From: Mycolicibacterium hassiacum DSM 44199
Lineage (GTDB): Bacteria > Actinomycetota > Actinomycetes > Mycobacteriales > Mycobacteriaceae
Reading direction: 5' to 3'
Assembly (NCBI RefSeq): GCF_900603025.1
Contig: NZ_LR026975.1
Coordinates: 186,001-250,000, forward strand
Length of the DNA stretch: 64,000 nucleotides
Part shown: one piece after another, positions 55,273 through 64,000 of the stretch
Numbering within the stretch: position 1 is the stretch's first letter
How the letters are laid out: the number at the start of each line of letters is the position of its first letter
The notes under the pieces: model-generated
Database searches by the model: none
Seen by the model: only the letters and a program-made list of their open reading frames with translations
What the model was told of the DNA's origin: nothing
Program-made: the position numbers and the translations under genes

Positions 55273-55505
55273 GAGACGCATACACTCCTGAGCCGTCCGG
55301 GTCCTCCGGTGCGGCCGCCGCGCGACCCGGATGGCGATCGCGTCAAATAAGCAGAGAATGCCTTTCGGCAATCGTGAACTCTGCGCGCAGTGTGCGGATC
55401 GACAACAATCGCGTCTCATTCGCCGTAGGGCCGAACGTATTTCGCAAACACAGACATTCGAACTTCCCGGGTCGACGAACATCGGCAAATACATTGACGC
55501 ACAAC

Positions 55506-55541
55506 CGGATTAGCTATCCGAATAAGCGGATCAATTATCCG
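55506..55541. promoter_or_regulatory. Twin CGGAT-N5-ATCCG operators upstream of lactate monooxygenase
   Basis: CGGATTAGCTATCCG (55506-55520) and CGGATCAATTATCCG (55527-55541) share identical 5-base arms and spacer length, and their centres are 21 bases apart (two helical turns, same face). They lie in an AT-rich stretch (55273-55691) about 150 bases before the gene. Confidence 0.65.
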
Positions 55542-55634
55542 GTACTCCGTTTGACCCGCCATGGTTCGGCGGACATGATCGCATGGTCAATACATCAAGC
55601 CGAATGCGGTTTGTTTCGGTATTGCAAGCTGATT

Positions 55635-55653
55635 CGCATTCCTCGGGAATGCG
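55635..55653. promoter_or_regulatory. Perfect palindrome near the lactate monooxygenase start
   Basis: CGCATTCC (55635-55642) and GGAATGCG (55646-55653) flank TCG. It ends 38 bases before the ATG, so it could be an operator or leader hairpin. The related fragment GAATGCGG occurs about 30 bases earlier. Confidence 0.5.
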
Positions 55654-55691
55654 GGTCGAATTGTCATATGCGATCTCTGCCAGGGAGAATG

Positions 55692-56876
55692 ATGTCCAAT
55701 TTCGGTGACTATCAGGACGATATCTACGGCCAGGGACTGGCGGGTGTCCTGCCCAGCTATCCCATGACGTACGCCGACTGGGAAGCGCACGCTCAACAGG
55801 CGCTTCCGCCGACCGTTCTGTCCTACGTCGCCGGCGGATCCGGCGACGAGCACACCCAGCGGGCGAATGTGGAGGCGTTCAAGCACTGGGGTTTGATGCC
55901 CCGAATGCTCGCGGCCGCCACCGACCGCGACCTGTCGGTCGAACTGTGGGGCAGGAAATGGGTGGCGCCGATGTTCTTCGCGCCCATCGGGGTTATCGCG
56001 CTGTGCGCGCAGGACGGTCACGGCGACGTCGCCAGTGCTCAAGCGAGTGCCCGTACCGGGGTTCCGTATATGACCTCGACGCTCGCCGTGAGCCCGTTGG
56101 AGGAGATTCGCCGGCACGCAGGCGATACACCGGCCTTCTTCCAGCTCTACTTCCCGCAAGATCGCGACCTCGCCGAGAGTTTCATCCTCCGCGCCGAGAA
56201 GGCAGGCTACGACGGCTTGGTGATCACCCTCGACACCTGGATCTTCGGTTGGCGGCCGAGGGATCTGACCATCTCCAACTTCCCGTTCCTGCGCGGTCTG
56301 TGCCTGACCAACTACGTGACCGACCCGGTTTTCCAACAGAAGTTCAAGGCGCGGTCGGGGGTGAGCGCCGACGCCCTGCGCGCCAACCCCAGGTTGGCGG
56401 CCGACTACTGGCATGGCCTGTTCGGTCACTCCGTCACCTGGGAGGACATCGACTGGGTTCGGTCGATCACCAGGATGCCGGTCATCCTCAAGGGCATCAG
56501 CCATCCCGATGACGCCCGTCGCGCGGTGGATGCCGGCGTGGACGGCATCTACTGCTCGAACCACGGCGGTCGTCAGGCCAATGGTGGGCTCCCGGCTCTG
56601 GACTGCCTGCCCGACGTCGTCGCGGCGGCGGGGGACACCCCGGTGCTGTTCGACTCCGGAATCCGTACCGGCGCCGACATCGTCAAGGCGCTTGCCATGG
56701 GTGCCTCTGCTGTCGGAATCGGGCGGCCGTACGTATGGGGTGCCGCCCTCGGCGGGTCGAAGGGTATCGAGCATGTCGCTCGGTCGCTGCTGGCGGAGGC
56801 CGACCTGATCATGGCGGTCGACGGCTACCGGAACTTGAAGGAACTGACGATCGACGCGCTGCGTCCCACCCGCTGA
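55692..56876 (+). CDS. lmo: L-lactate 2-monooxygenase
   Basis: The product has 394 residues and is nearly colinear with the M. smegmatis enzyme: [20 protein letters not shown], then [20 protein letters not shown]. It belongs to the FMN-dependent alpha-hydroxyacid oxidase family, with the catalytic-His segment [13 protein letters not shown] and FMN-phosphate motif [20 protein letters not shown]. It oxidises L-lactate with O2 and decarboxylates the bound pyruvate, giving acetate, CO2 and water, in the cytoplasm. The start was taken as the second of two tandem ATGs (55689, 55692) by comparison with the known protein; GGGAG lies just upstream. The upstream operators suggest tight control, perhaps by lactate. 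A hairpin separates it from the convergent TetR gene. Confidence 0.93.
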   Translation: MSNFGDYQDDIYGQGLAGVLPSYPMTYADWEAHAQQALPPTVLSYVAGGSGDEHTQRANVEAFKHWGLMPRMLAAATDRDLSVELWGRKWVAPMFFAPIGVIALCAQDGHGDVASAQASARTGVPYMTSTLAVSPLEEIRRHAGDTPAFFQLYFPQDRDLAESFILRAEKAGYDGLVITLDTWIFGWRPRDLTISNFPFLRGLCLTNYVTDPVFQQKFKARSGVSADALRANPRLAADYWHGLFGHSVTWEDIDWVRSITRMPVILKGISHPDDARRAVDAGVDGIYCSNHGGRQANGGLPALDCLPDVVAAAGDTPVLFDSGIRTGADIVKALAMGASAVGIGRPYVWGAALGGSKGIEHVARSLLAEADLIMAVDGYRNLKELTIDALRPTR

Positions 56877-56885
56877 TCGGGGGCC

Positions 56886-56924
56886 CGGCCGGACGGTGCC
56901 GATCGGCCGGGCACCGTCCGGCCG
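56886..56924. terminator. Bidirectional terminator hairpin
   Basis: Arms 56886-56900 and 56910-56924 pair perfectly over 15 bases (CGGCCGGACGGTGCC) with a 9-base loop. It separates the convergent lactate monooxygenase and tetR genes. No T-run is present, so it may act as a GC-rich intrinsic or structural terminator. Confidence 0.65.
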
Positions 56925-56930
56925 CGGGCG

Positions 56931-57596
56931 TTACTCGCGGGCGTCGGCGCGCCGGCCGTCGCAGGTGCTGCCGCGACAGGCGGGCCCGGACAGCAGCCCG
57001 ACCAGCAGCACCTTGAGGTAGCGGTCGCGCACCGCCGGATCGAGGTGGCCGGGGGAGTGCCGCAGCGCGAACCCGACGCCGCACAGGATCAGCACGATGT
57101 CGGACGGTGCCAGCGCCGGCGAGACCGCGGGTCCGAGACCCGTGAGCAGTCTTGTCAGACCGTCGAGCAGGCGGTGGCGCTGGTCCTGGACCGTGTCGGT
57201 GACAGGGTTGACGAGTGCGCTGGTCAGCGTGTGATCCCGCACGAACACGGCGAGGGCTGCGCTCAGGAAGCGGCGTAAGCCGTGAACCGTCGGCGGTGCC
57301 GCTTCGACCTCCCTGATCAGGAGCGCGAGTCGGTCTGCGGCGAGCGCCTCGGTGAGTGCTTCCGGGGTCGGGAAATGGCGGTAGACCGTGGCCACTCCGA
57401 CGTTCGCGCGGTGTGCGACGACGTTGAGCTGCAGCGGTTTTCCCCTGTCCGCGATCGCCCGCGCCGCCTGCAGGATGCGGCGCCGATTGCGGGCGGCGTC
57501 TTTGCGCAGGATGGGGCGCGTGTCTTCGCCGAACCACAGGTCCGGGTCACCGTGGCGTGGCGACTGCTCACTATCCTGCACGCAGGTATTCTGCAT
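56931..57596 (-). CDS. TetR-family regulator
   Basis: About 221 residues from ATG 57596. The HTH is RNRRRILQAARAIADRGKPL, then LNVVAHRANVGVATVYRHFP (recognition helix VATVYRHF). The helical C-terminal domain is LRRFLSAALAVFVRDHTLTS, then LAPSDIVLILCGVGFALRHS. The protein ends with a Cys-containing tail (SGPACRGSTCDGRR). An ATG at 57659 is in frame, but translation from there would run through two exact palindromes (57575-57607) that look like an operator, so a start inside or next to them (57596 or GTG 57581), probably leaderless, is favoured. It follows a GntR-type gene on the same strand by about 85 bases. Confidence 0.8.
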   Translation of the reverse strand: MQNTCVQDSEQSPRHGDPDLWFGEDTRPILRKDAARNRRRILQAARAIADRGKPLQLNVVAHRANVGVATVYRHFPTPEALTEALAADRLALLIREVEAAPPTVHGLRRFLSAALAVFVRDHTLTSALVNPVTDTVQDQRHRLLDGLTRLLTGLGPAVSPALAPSDIVLILCGVGFALRHSPGHLDPAVRDRYLKVLLVGLLSGPACRGSTCDGRRADARE

Positions 57597-57607
57597 GCTG
57601 CATGCAG
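57575..57607. promoter_or_regulatory. Tandem palindromes at the tetR start
   Basis: CCTGCACGCAGG (57575-57586) and CTGCATGC-T-GCATGCAG (57591-57607) share CTGCA/TGCAG arms. Both overlap the proposed start of the TetR gene, consistent with autorepression. Confidence 0.6.
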
Positions 57608-57681
57608 GTAGTGTCAATCGAGGTGTTCCGGACATCACAGGGGCTTGTCGCAGGGGCATGTCACAGGGGCATGGCCGGGTG

Positions 57682-58380
57682 CTACACCAGCGCCGACACG
57701 CCCGGTTCGTCCGGCGCGTCCTTGTCGGGTGTGCCGAAGTGCTCGGTGACGCGCATGATCAGCCCCTCGAGGTGGTCGATCGCGGCCCGCTCGGCCGTCT
57801 CGGCGTCGCGCGCCTCGAACGCTTTGACGATGGCGGCATGTTCGGCGACGACCGCCTGATGGACGGCCACCCACGCGGTGGTGTAGGTCGCGACGATCAC
57901 GCGTGCCTGGATGCGGCGGAGATTCTCGACGAGGGTGCGGTTGCCGCAGCGGTCCCGGATGATGCTGTGGAACTCCAGGTCGAGCCGGCGTGCCCTGACG
58001 GTGTCGTCGCCGCGCACCGCCGCTTCGAAGCGGGTCAGGTTCTCGCGCAGTCGGTCCAGGTCGGCCGCCGACAGGCGGTCGGTGGCGAGCCGGGCGGCGA
58101 GGCCCTCCAGCCGCGATCGCACCTGCAGGCCCTCGATCAGGTCGAGGTGGTCGAGATGGGCGAGTTCGATCCCCGCTGCCGTCATCACCAACAGGCCTTC
58201 GGTGACGAGTCGCTCGACGGCCGCCCGCACCGGGCTGCGGCTCATGTTGAGCTGTTCCGCGATCGACACGATGCTCATCCGCTGCCCGGCGGGGAAATCC
58301 CCGTCGAGGATGCGCGACCGAAGCTGGTCGTACGCCAGGTCGCTGAGATTGGCCGGGCGTTGCACCGGTTCGAAAGCCAC
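57682..58380 (-). CDS. GntR-family regulator (FCD-type)
   Basis: The product has 232 residues. Winged helix: LAYDQLRSRILDGDFPAGQR, then VSIAEQLNMSRSPVRAAVER and LVTEGLLV. The FCD ligand domain (residues about 85-215) has the metal-ligand pattern in RRLDLEFHSIIRDRCGNRTL, then VVAEHAAIVKAFEARD and AAIDHLEGLIM, suggesting a carboxylate effector. FCD regulators commonly control lactate, gluconate or dicarboxylate genes; whether this one controls the lactate monooxygenase 2 kb away is open. The start is GTG 58380, with AAAGGAG seven bases upstream. A palindrome directly upstream is probably its own operator. Confidence 0.9.
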   Translation of the reverse strand: MAFEPVQRPANLSDLAYDQLRSRILDGDFPAGQRMSIVSIAEQLNMSRSPVRAAVERLVTEGLLVMTAAGIELAHLDHLDLIEGLQVRSRLEGLAARLATDRLSAADLDRLRENLTRFEAAVRGDDTVRARRLDLEFHSIIRDRCGNRTLVENLRRIQARVIVATYTTAWVAVHQAVVAEHAAIVKAFEARDAETAERAAIDHLEGLIMRVTEHFGTPDKDAPDEPGVSALV

Positions 58381-58393
58381 GTACGCTCCTTTT

Positions 58394-58410
58394 CTGAATG
58401 TTGCATTCAG
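58394..58410. promoter_or_regulatory. Palindromic operator upstream of gntR
   Basis: CTGAATG-TTG-CATTCAG (58394-58410) is a perfect 7-base inverted repeat, flanked by outer GTACGC/GCGTAC arms (58381-58386 and 58410-58415). It lies 14 bases before the GntR start codon and in the divergent gap with the cutinase-like gene. Confidence 0.6.
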
Positions 58411-58540
58411 CGTACAGCGGGGCAGGGCGACCTCTGCGCCGGCCCCGGTACGAGCCGGCTGTAACGGCGGCCCTGCGGGGACCGATGAACCCCGCGGAAG
58501 CGCGCAGCGGCGTCCGCCGCGCTGAAAGGGTTGGGGGTAG

Positions 58541-59416
58541 ATGTCGGGTCGTATGTCGATGCTGGGCCGTTTCACCACGTTCGTCGGCGCCGCCGTCACG
58601 GCCGGCGCTGCATTCGTCGGAACAACCATCGCGGCCTCCGCCACCGCCACCGCGCAGCCGGGATGTCCGGCTGTGCACTGGATCGGTGCGGCCGGGTCGG
58701 GTGAGCGGGCGAACCCGACCTCCTACGCCGGCATGGGCCGGGTGGTGCATCGCTCCATGACCGAGCTCGCGGAACGAGTTCAGGGCGACGGGCTCAGCAT
58801 GACCTACGAGGCCGTGAACTATCCGGCCGTCGAGGTGCCCGACGAGGACGACGGCATCGGTGCCTGGCTGGGCTTCATGGGCAGCGTGGACACCGGCACC
58901 GCGGCGTTGGGGCAGCAGTTCCAGCGGTTCGTCGAGCGCTGCCCGGGCAGCAAGGTGGTGCTGGCCGGCTATTCGCAGGGCGCCATGGTGGTGCACCGGA
59001 ACCTGCATGCACTCGCCGACAACCCGAACCTGGCGGCCGTGTTGCTGATCGCCGACGGCGACCGGCGCCCGGACGATCCCACGGTCAATATCGGCACCGC
59101 CGCGAGCGTGCCCGGCCGCGGAAAGGGCGTCGCGCAGGACTGGCCGATCCTCGCCCATGCCCCGGCACCGTTGCCGCCCGCGATCGGTGTCCGGACCATC
59201 AGCGTCTGCGATCTCGGCGATGCCGTCTGCGATTACGACCCCAACGCCGAGGCGGTCACCGCACGCTCGGTCGCCATCCACACCGCCTACGGGCGGTCCG
59301 GCGACCAGCTGGCCTGGACCGAGCCGCTGTACGCACTTCTGAAAGGTGCGCCGGCGCCCGCCCTGCCGGCGGCCGAGGCGCAGCCGGTGGTGCCGCTCAG
59401 TGCCGCCGGCGAATAA
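58541..59416 (+). CDS. Cutinase-like secreted serine esterase
   Basis: The product has 291 residues. The N-terminal signal region is GRFTTFVGAAVTAGAAFVGT, then TIAASATATAQPGCPAVHWI. The cutinase-fold hallmarks are VHWIGAAGSGE, nucleophile motif VVLAGYSQGAMVVHRNL, and SVCDLGDAVCDYDP, then VAIHTAYGR, which carry the Asp and His of the triad and a disulfide. Mycobacterial homologues hydrolyse lipids or esters at the cell surface. ATG 58541 behind GGGTTGGGGG is used; ATG 58553 is also possible. It is divergent from the GntR gene. The 266 bases after the stop contain the KstR-like box of the next operon. Confidence 0.88.
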   Translation: MSGRMSMLGRFTTFVGAAVTAGAAFVGTTIAASATATAQPGCPAVHWIGAAGSGERANPTSYAGMGRVVHRSMTELAERVQGDGLSMTYEAVNYPAVEVPDEDDGIGAWLGFMGSVDTGTAALGQQFQRFVERCPGSKVVLAGYSQGAMVVHRNLHALADNPNLAAVLLIADGDRRPDDPTVNIGTAASVPGRGKGVAQDWPILAHAPAPLPPAIGVRTISVCDLGDAVCDYDPNAEAVTARSVAIHTAYGRSGDQLAWTEPLYALLKGAPAPALPAAEAQPVVPLSAAGE

Positions 59417-59496
59417 CCCGAGGCTCCACCGCGCCGGATACGACGCGGCCTAGCGCCGCCGGACACACGCCCCCACGCCACCGCGGCGCCGAATAG

Positions 59497-60533
<1,037 letters not shown>

Positions 60534-60534
<1 letters not shown>

Positions 60535-60551
60535 TCCCCCGATCGGGGGAT
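60534..60551 (+). terminator. Terminator after the SDR gene
   Basis: ATCCCCCGATCGGGGGAT is a perfect 18-base palindrome overlapping the last base of the SDR stop codon, followed by TTTTC. It would form a short strong hairpin with a T-tract. Confidence 0.75.
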
Positions 60552-60624
60552 TTTCGCCCGCGGCGGGTCCCAACTCCCCGGGGGTGGCGAACAATTGCGC
60601 CCGGCGATCGTGTAAGAACTCCGC

Positions 60625-61806
60625 ATGAGCATCACCAGCAGTGGGGGAGTCGTGATCGTCGGCGGCGGCCTCGCGGCCACTCGCACCGCCGAGCAGTTGC
60701 GCCGGTCGGAGTACGCCGGGCCGATCACCATCGTCAGCGACGAGAACCATCTGCCGTATGACCGGCCGCCGCTGTCGAAGGAGGTGCTGCGCTCGGAGAC
60801 CGACGACGTCACGCTCAAGCCCTCCGAGTTCTACCAGGAGAACGACATCGCCCTGGTGCTCGGCAACGGCGCCACGTCGCTCGACACCGCCGAGCAGACG
60901 GTGACACTGGCCGACGGCACCAAGCTGCGCTACGACGAGTTGGTGATCGCCACCGGCCTGGTGCCCAAGCGGATTCCGTCGTTCCCGGACCTCGCCGGCA
61001 TCCACGTGCTGCGCTCCTACGACGAGACCATGGCGCTGCGCAAGGACGCCGCCGCGGCCAAGCGCGCGGTGGTCGTCGGCGCCGGGTTCATCGGCTGCGA
61101 GGTGGCCGCGAGTCTGCGCAAACTGGGCGTCGAGGTGGTGCTCGTGGAACCGCAGCCCACCCCGCTGGCCTCCGTGCTCGGTGAGCAGATCGGCGAGCTG
61201 GTGGCCCGGCTGCACCGCGCCGAGGGCGTCGACCTGCGCTGCGGCGTCGGGGTCGCCGAGGTCCGCGGCAACGAGCGGGTGGAGAAGGTGGTGCTGTCCG
61301 ACGGCAGCGAGGTCGACGCGGACCTGGTCGTCGTCGGCATCGGGTCCAACCCGGCCACCGACTGGCTCGAGGGCAGCGGCGTCGAACTCGACAACGGTGT
61401 GGTCTGCGACGACTACGGCCGCACCAGCGCCCCGCACGTGTGGGCGATCGGCGACGTCGCGTCCTGGCGGCACAAGCTCGGCCACCAGGTGCGCGTCGAA
61501 CACTGGAGCAACGTCGCCGATCAGGCGCGGGTGATGGTCCCGGCGATGCTGGGCCAGGAACCGCCCGCAGCGGTGGCGGTGCCGTACTTCTGGAGCGACC
61601 AGTACGACGTGAAGATCCAGTGCCTCGGTGAGCCCGAACCCGGCGACAAGCTGCACATCGTCGAGGACGACGGCCGCAAGTTCCTGGCCTACTACGAGCG
61701 GGACGGCGTGCTGGTCGGTGTGGTCGGCGGCGGCATGCCGGGCAAGGTCATGAAGGTCCGGGCCAAGATCGCGTCCGGCGTGCCGATCTCCGAAGTGCTG
61801 GGCTGA
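60625..61806 (+). CDS. NAD(P)/FAD-dependent ferredoxin reductase (Rv0688-like)
   Basis: The product has 393 residues. The FAD-binding N-terminus is VVIVGGGLAATRTAEQLRRS, then LPYDRPPLSKEVL. LVIATGLVPKRIPSF and the NAD-binding AVVVGAGFIGCEVAASLRKL follow, then VWAIGDVASWRHKL contributes the second FAD motif. The C-terminal domain (VPYFWSDQYDVKIQCLGEPE) is the BphA4/putidaredoxin-reductase type. It should pass electrons from NAD(P)H to a ferredoxin for oxygenases such as P450s. The ATG at 60625 is used. It is separated from the SDR by a hairpin, so it may also have its own promoter. A second strong hairpin follows it. Confidence 0.92.
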   Translation: MSITSSGGVVIVGGGLAATRTAEQLRRSEYAGPITIVSDENHLPYDRPPLSKEVLRSETDDVTLKPSEFYQENDIALVLGNGATSLDTAEQTVTLADGTKLRYDELVIATGLVPKRIPSFPDLAGIHVLRSYDETMALRKDAAAAKRAVVVGAGFIGCEVAASLRKLGVEVVLVEPQPTPLASVLGEQIGELVARLHRAEGVDLRCGVGVAEVRGNERVEKVVLSDGSEVDADLVVVGIGSNPATDWLEGSGVELDNGVVCDDYGRTSAPHVWAIGDVASWRHKLGHQVRVEHWSNVADQARVMVPAMLGQEPPAAVAVPYFWSDQYDVKIQCLGEPEPGDKLHIVEDDGRKFLAYYERDGVLVGVVGGGMPGKVMKVRAKIASGVPISEVLG

Positions 61807-61815
61807 CACCCGCAG

Positions 61816-61848
61816 CGCCGCTGTGCGAATCGGTTCGCCGCAGCGGCG
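61816..61848 (+). terminator. Terminator after the ferredoxin reductase gene
   Basis: The outer stem CGCCGCTG (61816-61823) pairs with CAGCGGCG (61841-61848), and the inner stem GCGAA pairs with TTCGC around a TCGG loop. It is GC-rich and lies between convergent genes. Confidence 0.65.
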
Positions 61849-61909
61849 TGTTGCGGACGAAACCGCACGCTCGGCGCAGCGACCGCGCGCCGGCTTTCCC
61901 GGCCGGGCG

Positions 61910-63193
61910 TCACGGCTGGCCGAGGTAGAACCGGGTGCCCTGGTCGTCGGTGCACAGCGCCGACATGCCGTACGGCTGCCGCGACGGTTCCTCGAGCACG
62001 GTGCCGCCGGCCTCGCGCACCCGGGCCACCGCGTCGGCGATGTCGGCCACCGTCCACATCGGCACCACCGCCGACCGATCGTTGCCGCCGGCCACCCCGG
62101 CCATGGGATGGGTCTGCTGGATGCCCCAGCCGTCCTCGATCCGGCCCGGTTCGTAGGACCAGAACAGCACGTGGCCGTAGAACGCCCGGAACGCCGCCGA
62201 ATCGCCCACCTCGTAGGTGAGATACGACAGCTCGCCCGGCCCGGCGCCGTTGAGTCGTGGCCGGGGCGTATCCGGCGCCGGTTCGTACACCCCGAACACC
62301 ACGCCGGTGGGGTCGGTGGCCTCCAGCACCGTTGCCGGACCGATCCGGCGCGGTCCGCCTACCCGCCCGCCGGCGGCGAGGATCGACGCCCGGGCCGCCT
62401 GCAGGTCGGCGACCGCGTAGCAGCACAGCATGCCCTGCGCGGCCGCCCGGTCGATCAGCTCGACGGGCTGTTCGGTGTTGGTGACCCGCCGGGACGCCGG
62501 GTCGACGCGCCAGCCCAGCACGTGCGCGTAGAAGCGGGCCGCCCGGTCGGGGTCGGGGGTGCACACCGCGAGCAGTCCGGTGTCGCCGTGCTGGATCGGG
62601 ACCGGCGCACCGGTGAGCGGGCCGGAGAGCATCCACCGGTGCCCGAACGGGTCGACGATCGCCGCCATCCGGCTGCCGTGCGCCTCGTAGGGGCCGCGCT
62701 GCACCCGGGCTCCCCGGCGGCGGGCGTGCGCCGCGACCGCGTCGGTGTCGGTCACCGGCAGCACCAGGCTCACCGAAACCGCTCCCGGTGCAGGCGATCT
62801 GATGCCGAGTTCGGGGAACTCGTCGGACAGGTACAGCTCGCCGCCGCCGATCGACAGCTCGGCGTGGCCGATGCGGCCGTCGGCCATCTCGATCGGCTCG
62901 CCGACCACGGCGGCGCCGAACACCTCCCGATACCAGGCGATCGCGCCGCGCGCGTCGCCCACGGCCAGATAGGGCAGTGCGGCGGGCCGCGGCACCGTCG
63001 ACTCGACGCCGGGCTCGGCCGGCCCGGCGAGCACGGTATCGGTTCCGCTCATGACGACCTCCTCGGTTCGGGCGGGCAGGTTGACGGCCGCTTCCAGGCG
63101 GGCGCGCAGCCGTGCCGCGAACGCCGGATCCGGTTGCACCGGAACCTCATCGCCGTGCAGCACGGTCAACGGATCGTGGCCGGGGTGGGTCAT
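61910..63193 (-). CDS. Three-domain VOC (glyoxalase-fold) protein coupled to an ECF sigma factor
   Basis: The product has 427 residues. After a 60-residue N-terminal part (MTHPGHDPLTVLHGDEVPVQ, then DPAFAARLRARLEAAV), residues about 70-190 form a first VOC module: LPYLAVGDARGAIAWYREVF, then ISVGGGEL-like and VDPFGHRWMLSG. A second module (about 195-310) begins LLAVCTPDPDRAARFYAHVL and ends VLEATDPTGVVFGVYEP. A third (about 315-427) has ELSYLTYEVGDSAAFRAFYG and CTDDQGTRFYLGQP. VOC folds catalyse metal-dependent isomerisation or dioxygenation or bind small molecules. Its ATG overlaps the sigma-factor stop (ATGA). It might sense a ligand or act as a regulator of the sigma factor, but no anti-sigma motif is visible. 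M. tuberculosis Rv0690c occupies a similar position. Confidence 0.85.
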   Translation of the reverse strand: MTHPGHDPLTVLHGDEVPVQPDPAFAARLRARLEAAVNLPARTEEVVMSGTDTVLAGPAEPGVESTVPRPAALPYLAVGDARGAIAWYREVFGAAVVGEPIEMADGRIGHAELSIGGGELYLSDEFPELGIRSPAPGAVSVSLVLPVTDTDAVAAHARRRGARVQRGPYEAHGSRMAAIVDPFGHRWMLSGPLTGAPVPIQHGDTGLLAVCTPDPDRAARFYAHVLGWRVDPASRRVTNTEQPVELIDRAAAQGMLCCYAVADLQAARASILAAGGRVGGPRRIGPATVLEATDPTGVVFGVYEPAPDTPRPRLNGAGPGELSYLTYEVGDSAAFRAFYGHVLFWSYEPGRIEDGWGIQQTHPMAGVAGGNDRSAVVPMWTVADIADAVARVREAGGTVLEEPSRQPYGMSALCTDDQGTRFYLGQP

Positions 63194-63699
63194 CGCACAC
63201 CTCCTTGCGGGTAGTGCGACCGGAACGCGCGGCGGGCCCGCACCAGCAACGCCTCGGTGGCGTGCACGGTGCGGCCGATCAGCTCGGCGCACTCGGGCAC
63301 CGAGCAGCCGTCCATGTAGCGCAGCACCAGCACCGAGCGGTGCTGCTCGGGCAGCTTCCCCAGCACGCTCTCGGCCACCATCCGATCCAGCTCGGCGTCC
63401 CAGTTGTCGGCGGCGTCCTCGGGCAGGTCGGCCACCGGCTCGGCGACCCGGTGCCGGCGCCGGTAGTGATCGGCCAGCTTGTGCCGGGCCACCCCGAGCA
63501 GCCAGGGCACCGAGATCGGTGGCGGATCGGGCCGGCGCGCGGCGTCCATCGCGGCCAGGAACGTCTCCGAGGTCAGGTCCTCGGCGGTGCCGCGGTCGCC
63601 GCAGCGCCGGACGAAATAGCCGTACACGACGGGCAGTGCCTCGTCGTACAGCACCAGCAGCGTCCGCGGGGCGTCGAGGTCCTCCGGATCGGCTCCCAC
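63190..63699 (-). CDS. ECF-type RNA polymerase sigma factor
   Basis: The product has 169 residues. The sigma-2 region is VVYGYFVRRCGDRGTAEDLT, then SETFLAAMDA. The linker to SVPWLLGVARHKLADHYRRR is region 2.4-like, and sigma-4 is LPEQHRSVLVLRYMDGCSVP, then CAELIGRTVHATEALLVRAR. It directs RNA polymerase to a small set of promoters. The downstream VOC gene is translationally coupled, an arrangement in which the partner often modulates the sigma factor. The GTG at 63699 is used; no strong Shine-Dalgarno is visible. No anti-sigma gene is in view. Confidence 0.88.
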   Translation of the reverse strand: MGADPEDLDAPRTLLVLYDEALPVVYGYFVRRCGDRGTAEDLTSETFLAAMDAARRPDPPPISVPWLLGVARHKLADHYRRRHRVAEPVADLPEDAADNWDAELDRMVAESVLGKLPEQHRSVLVLRYMDGCSVPECAELIGRTVHATEALLVRARRAFRSHYPQGGVR

Positions 63700-63765
63700 A
63701 CCCTCATCGTCGTCGCCCGGGGCCGAACTCCGACGGTCGCGGCGGAAATTTCTTCGGGACGCGCG

Positions 63766-64000
63766 CTAGGGGCGGTATTCGGGGATCCAGCGCACCTCGT
63801 CGATGCGGCGGCGCAACTGCTCGGGGGTGCGTTCGGGCGCGACCCCGTCGGCCACCGCCTGCACGGCCACCGCGTGCGCGATCTCGACCACGACGTCGGG
63901 CAGGTCCGCCCAGGCGGGCAGCAGCGGGGCGTCGGGGTCGGTGAGCGCGGGCGAGGCGTCGCCGAGCGCGGTCGCGGCGGCGCGCATCATCTCGTCGGTC
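63766..64000 (-). CDS. Probable malic enzyme, C-terminal part, runs off the right edge
   Basis: Only the last 78 or so codons are in the window. DEMMRAAATALGDASPALTD, then PDVVVEIAHAVAVQAVADGV, APERTPEQLRRRIDEVRWIP and EYRP* match the C-terminal helix region of NAD(P)-dependent malic enzymes, which decarboxylate malate to pyruvate. The catalytic part lies outside the window, so the assignment is tentative. It is separated by 66 bases from the ECF sigma gene on the same strand. Lies upstream of it in transcription order. Confidence 0.65.
   Translation of the reverse strand, partial: TDEMMRAAATALGDASPALTDPDAPLLPAWADLPDVVVEIAHAVAVQAVADGVAPERTPEQLRRRIDEVRWIPEYRP

Overview
The window looks like chromosomal DNA of a fast-growing mycobacterium (Mycolicibacterium-like). 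GC content is very high. Gene order follows the Mycobacterium tuberculosis segment Rv0647c to Rv0690c: ABC1 kinase; alpha-mannosidase, Rv0649-like, ROK kinase; rplJ, rplL; mceG; rpoB, rpoC; end; fadE8, echA4, paaX-like, echA5; tetR; rpsL, rpsG, fusA, tuf; SDR, ferredoxin reductase. MmpS/MmpL, MceG, an EspR-like fragment and an L-lactate 2-monooxygenase very like the M. smegmatis enzyme also point to Mycobacteriaceae. I cannot name the species. I found no tRNA, rRNA, CRISPR array or intact insertion sequence.

Left arm (1-17.5 kb). After a partial ABC1 kinase comes a divergent MpaB-oxygenase/TetR pair with two operator palindromes. From 2.2 to 9.7 kb the genes are decayed. A KS-AT-ACP-aminotransferase-condensation megasynthase (MycA/McyE type) has lost the 5' part of its KS, its AT nucleophile, a Trp codon (now TAG) and its 3' reading frame. 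Its remaining 5' end is joined to a truncated espR-like gene. Next to it a PucR-type regulator carries a frameshift and a nonsense codon. A DinB-like/WYL-regulator pair with paired operators follows, then the tightly overlapping mannosidase, Rv0649-like, ROK kinase operon.

Central core (17.5-32.5 kb). rplJ-rplL has its own promoter, long leader and terminator. mceG follows, then a molybdopterin oxidoreductase and a secreted alpha/beta hydrolase with a long repetitive linker (M. tuberculosis has toxin-antitoxin genes in this interval). rpoB-rpoC ends at a very strong hairpin.

32.5-50 kb. This stretch holds a Na+/Ca2+-type exchanger, an AbiEi-HTH/nuclease-like protein, a tetR/mmpS-mmpL export locus, endonuclease IV, a frameshifted beta-propeller membrane protein, a PAP2 phosphatase, the fadE8-echA4-paaX-echA5 acyl-CoA operon, paired DUF3060 and paired DUF3558 envelope proteins, and a TetR regulator. 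Four copies of a palindromic repeat, each directly behind a stop codon, occur at 11.5, 32.4, 33.5 and 34.5 kb and probably act as terminators.

Right arm (50-64 kb). The str operon rpsL-rpsG-fusA-tuf is followed by a TetR remnant, an operator-rich region, lactate 2-monooxygenase, TetR and GntR regulators with palindromic operators, a cutinase-like protein, a mycofactocin-type SDR with a KstR-like box, a ferredoxin reductase, an ECF sigma/triple-VOC operon, and the C-terminus of a probable malic enzyme.
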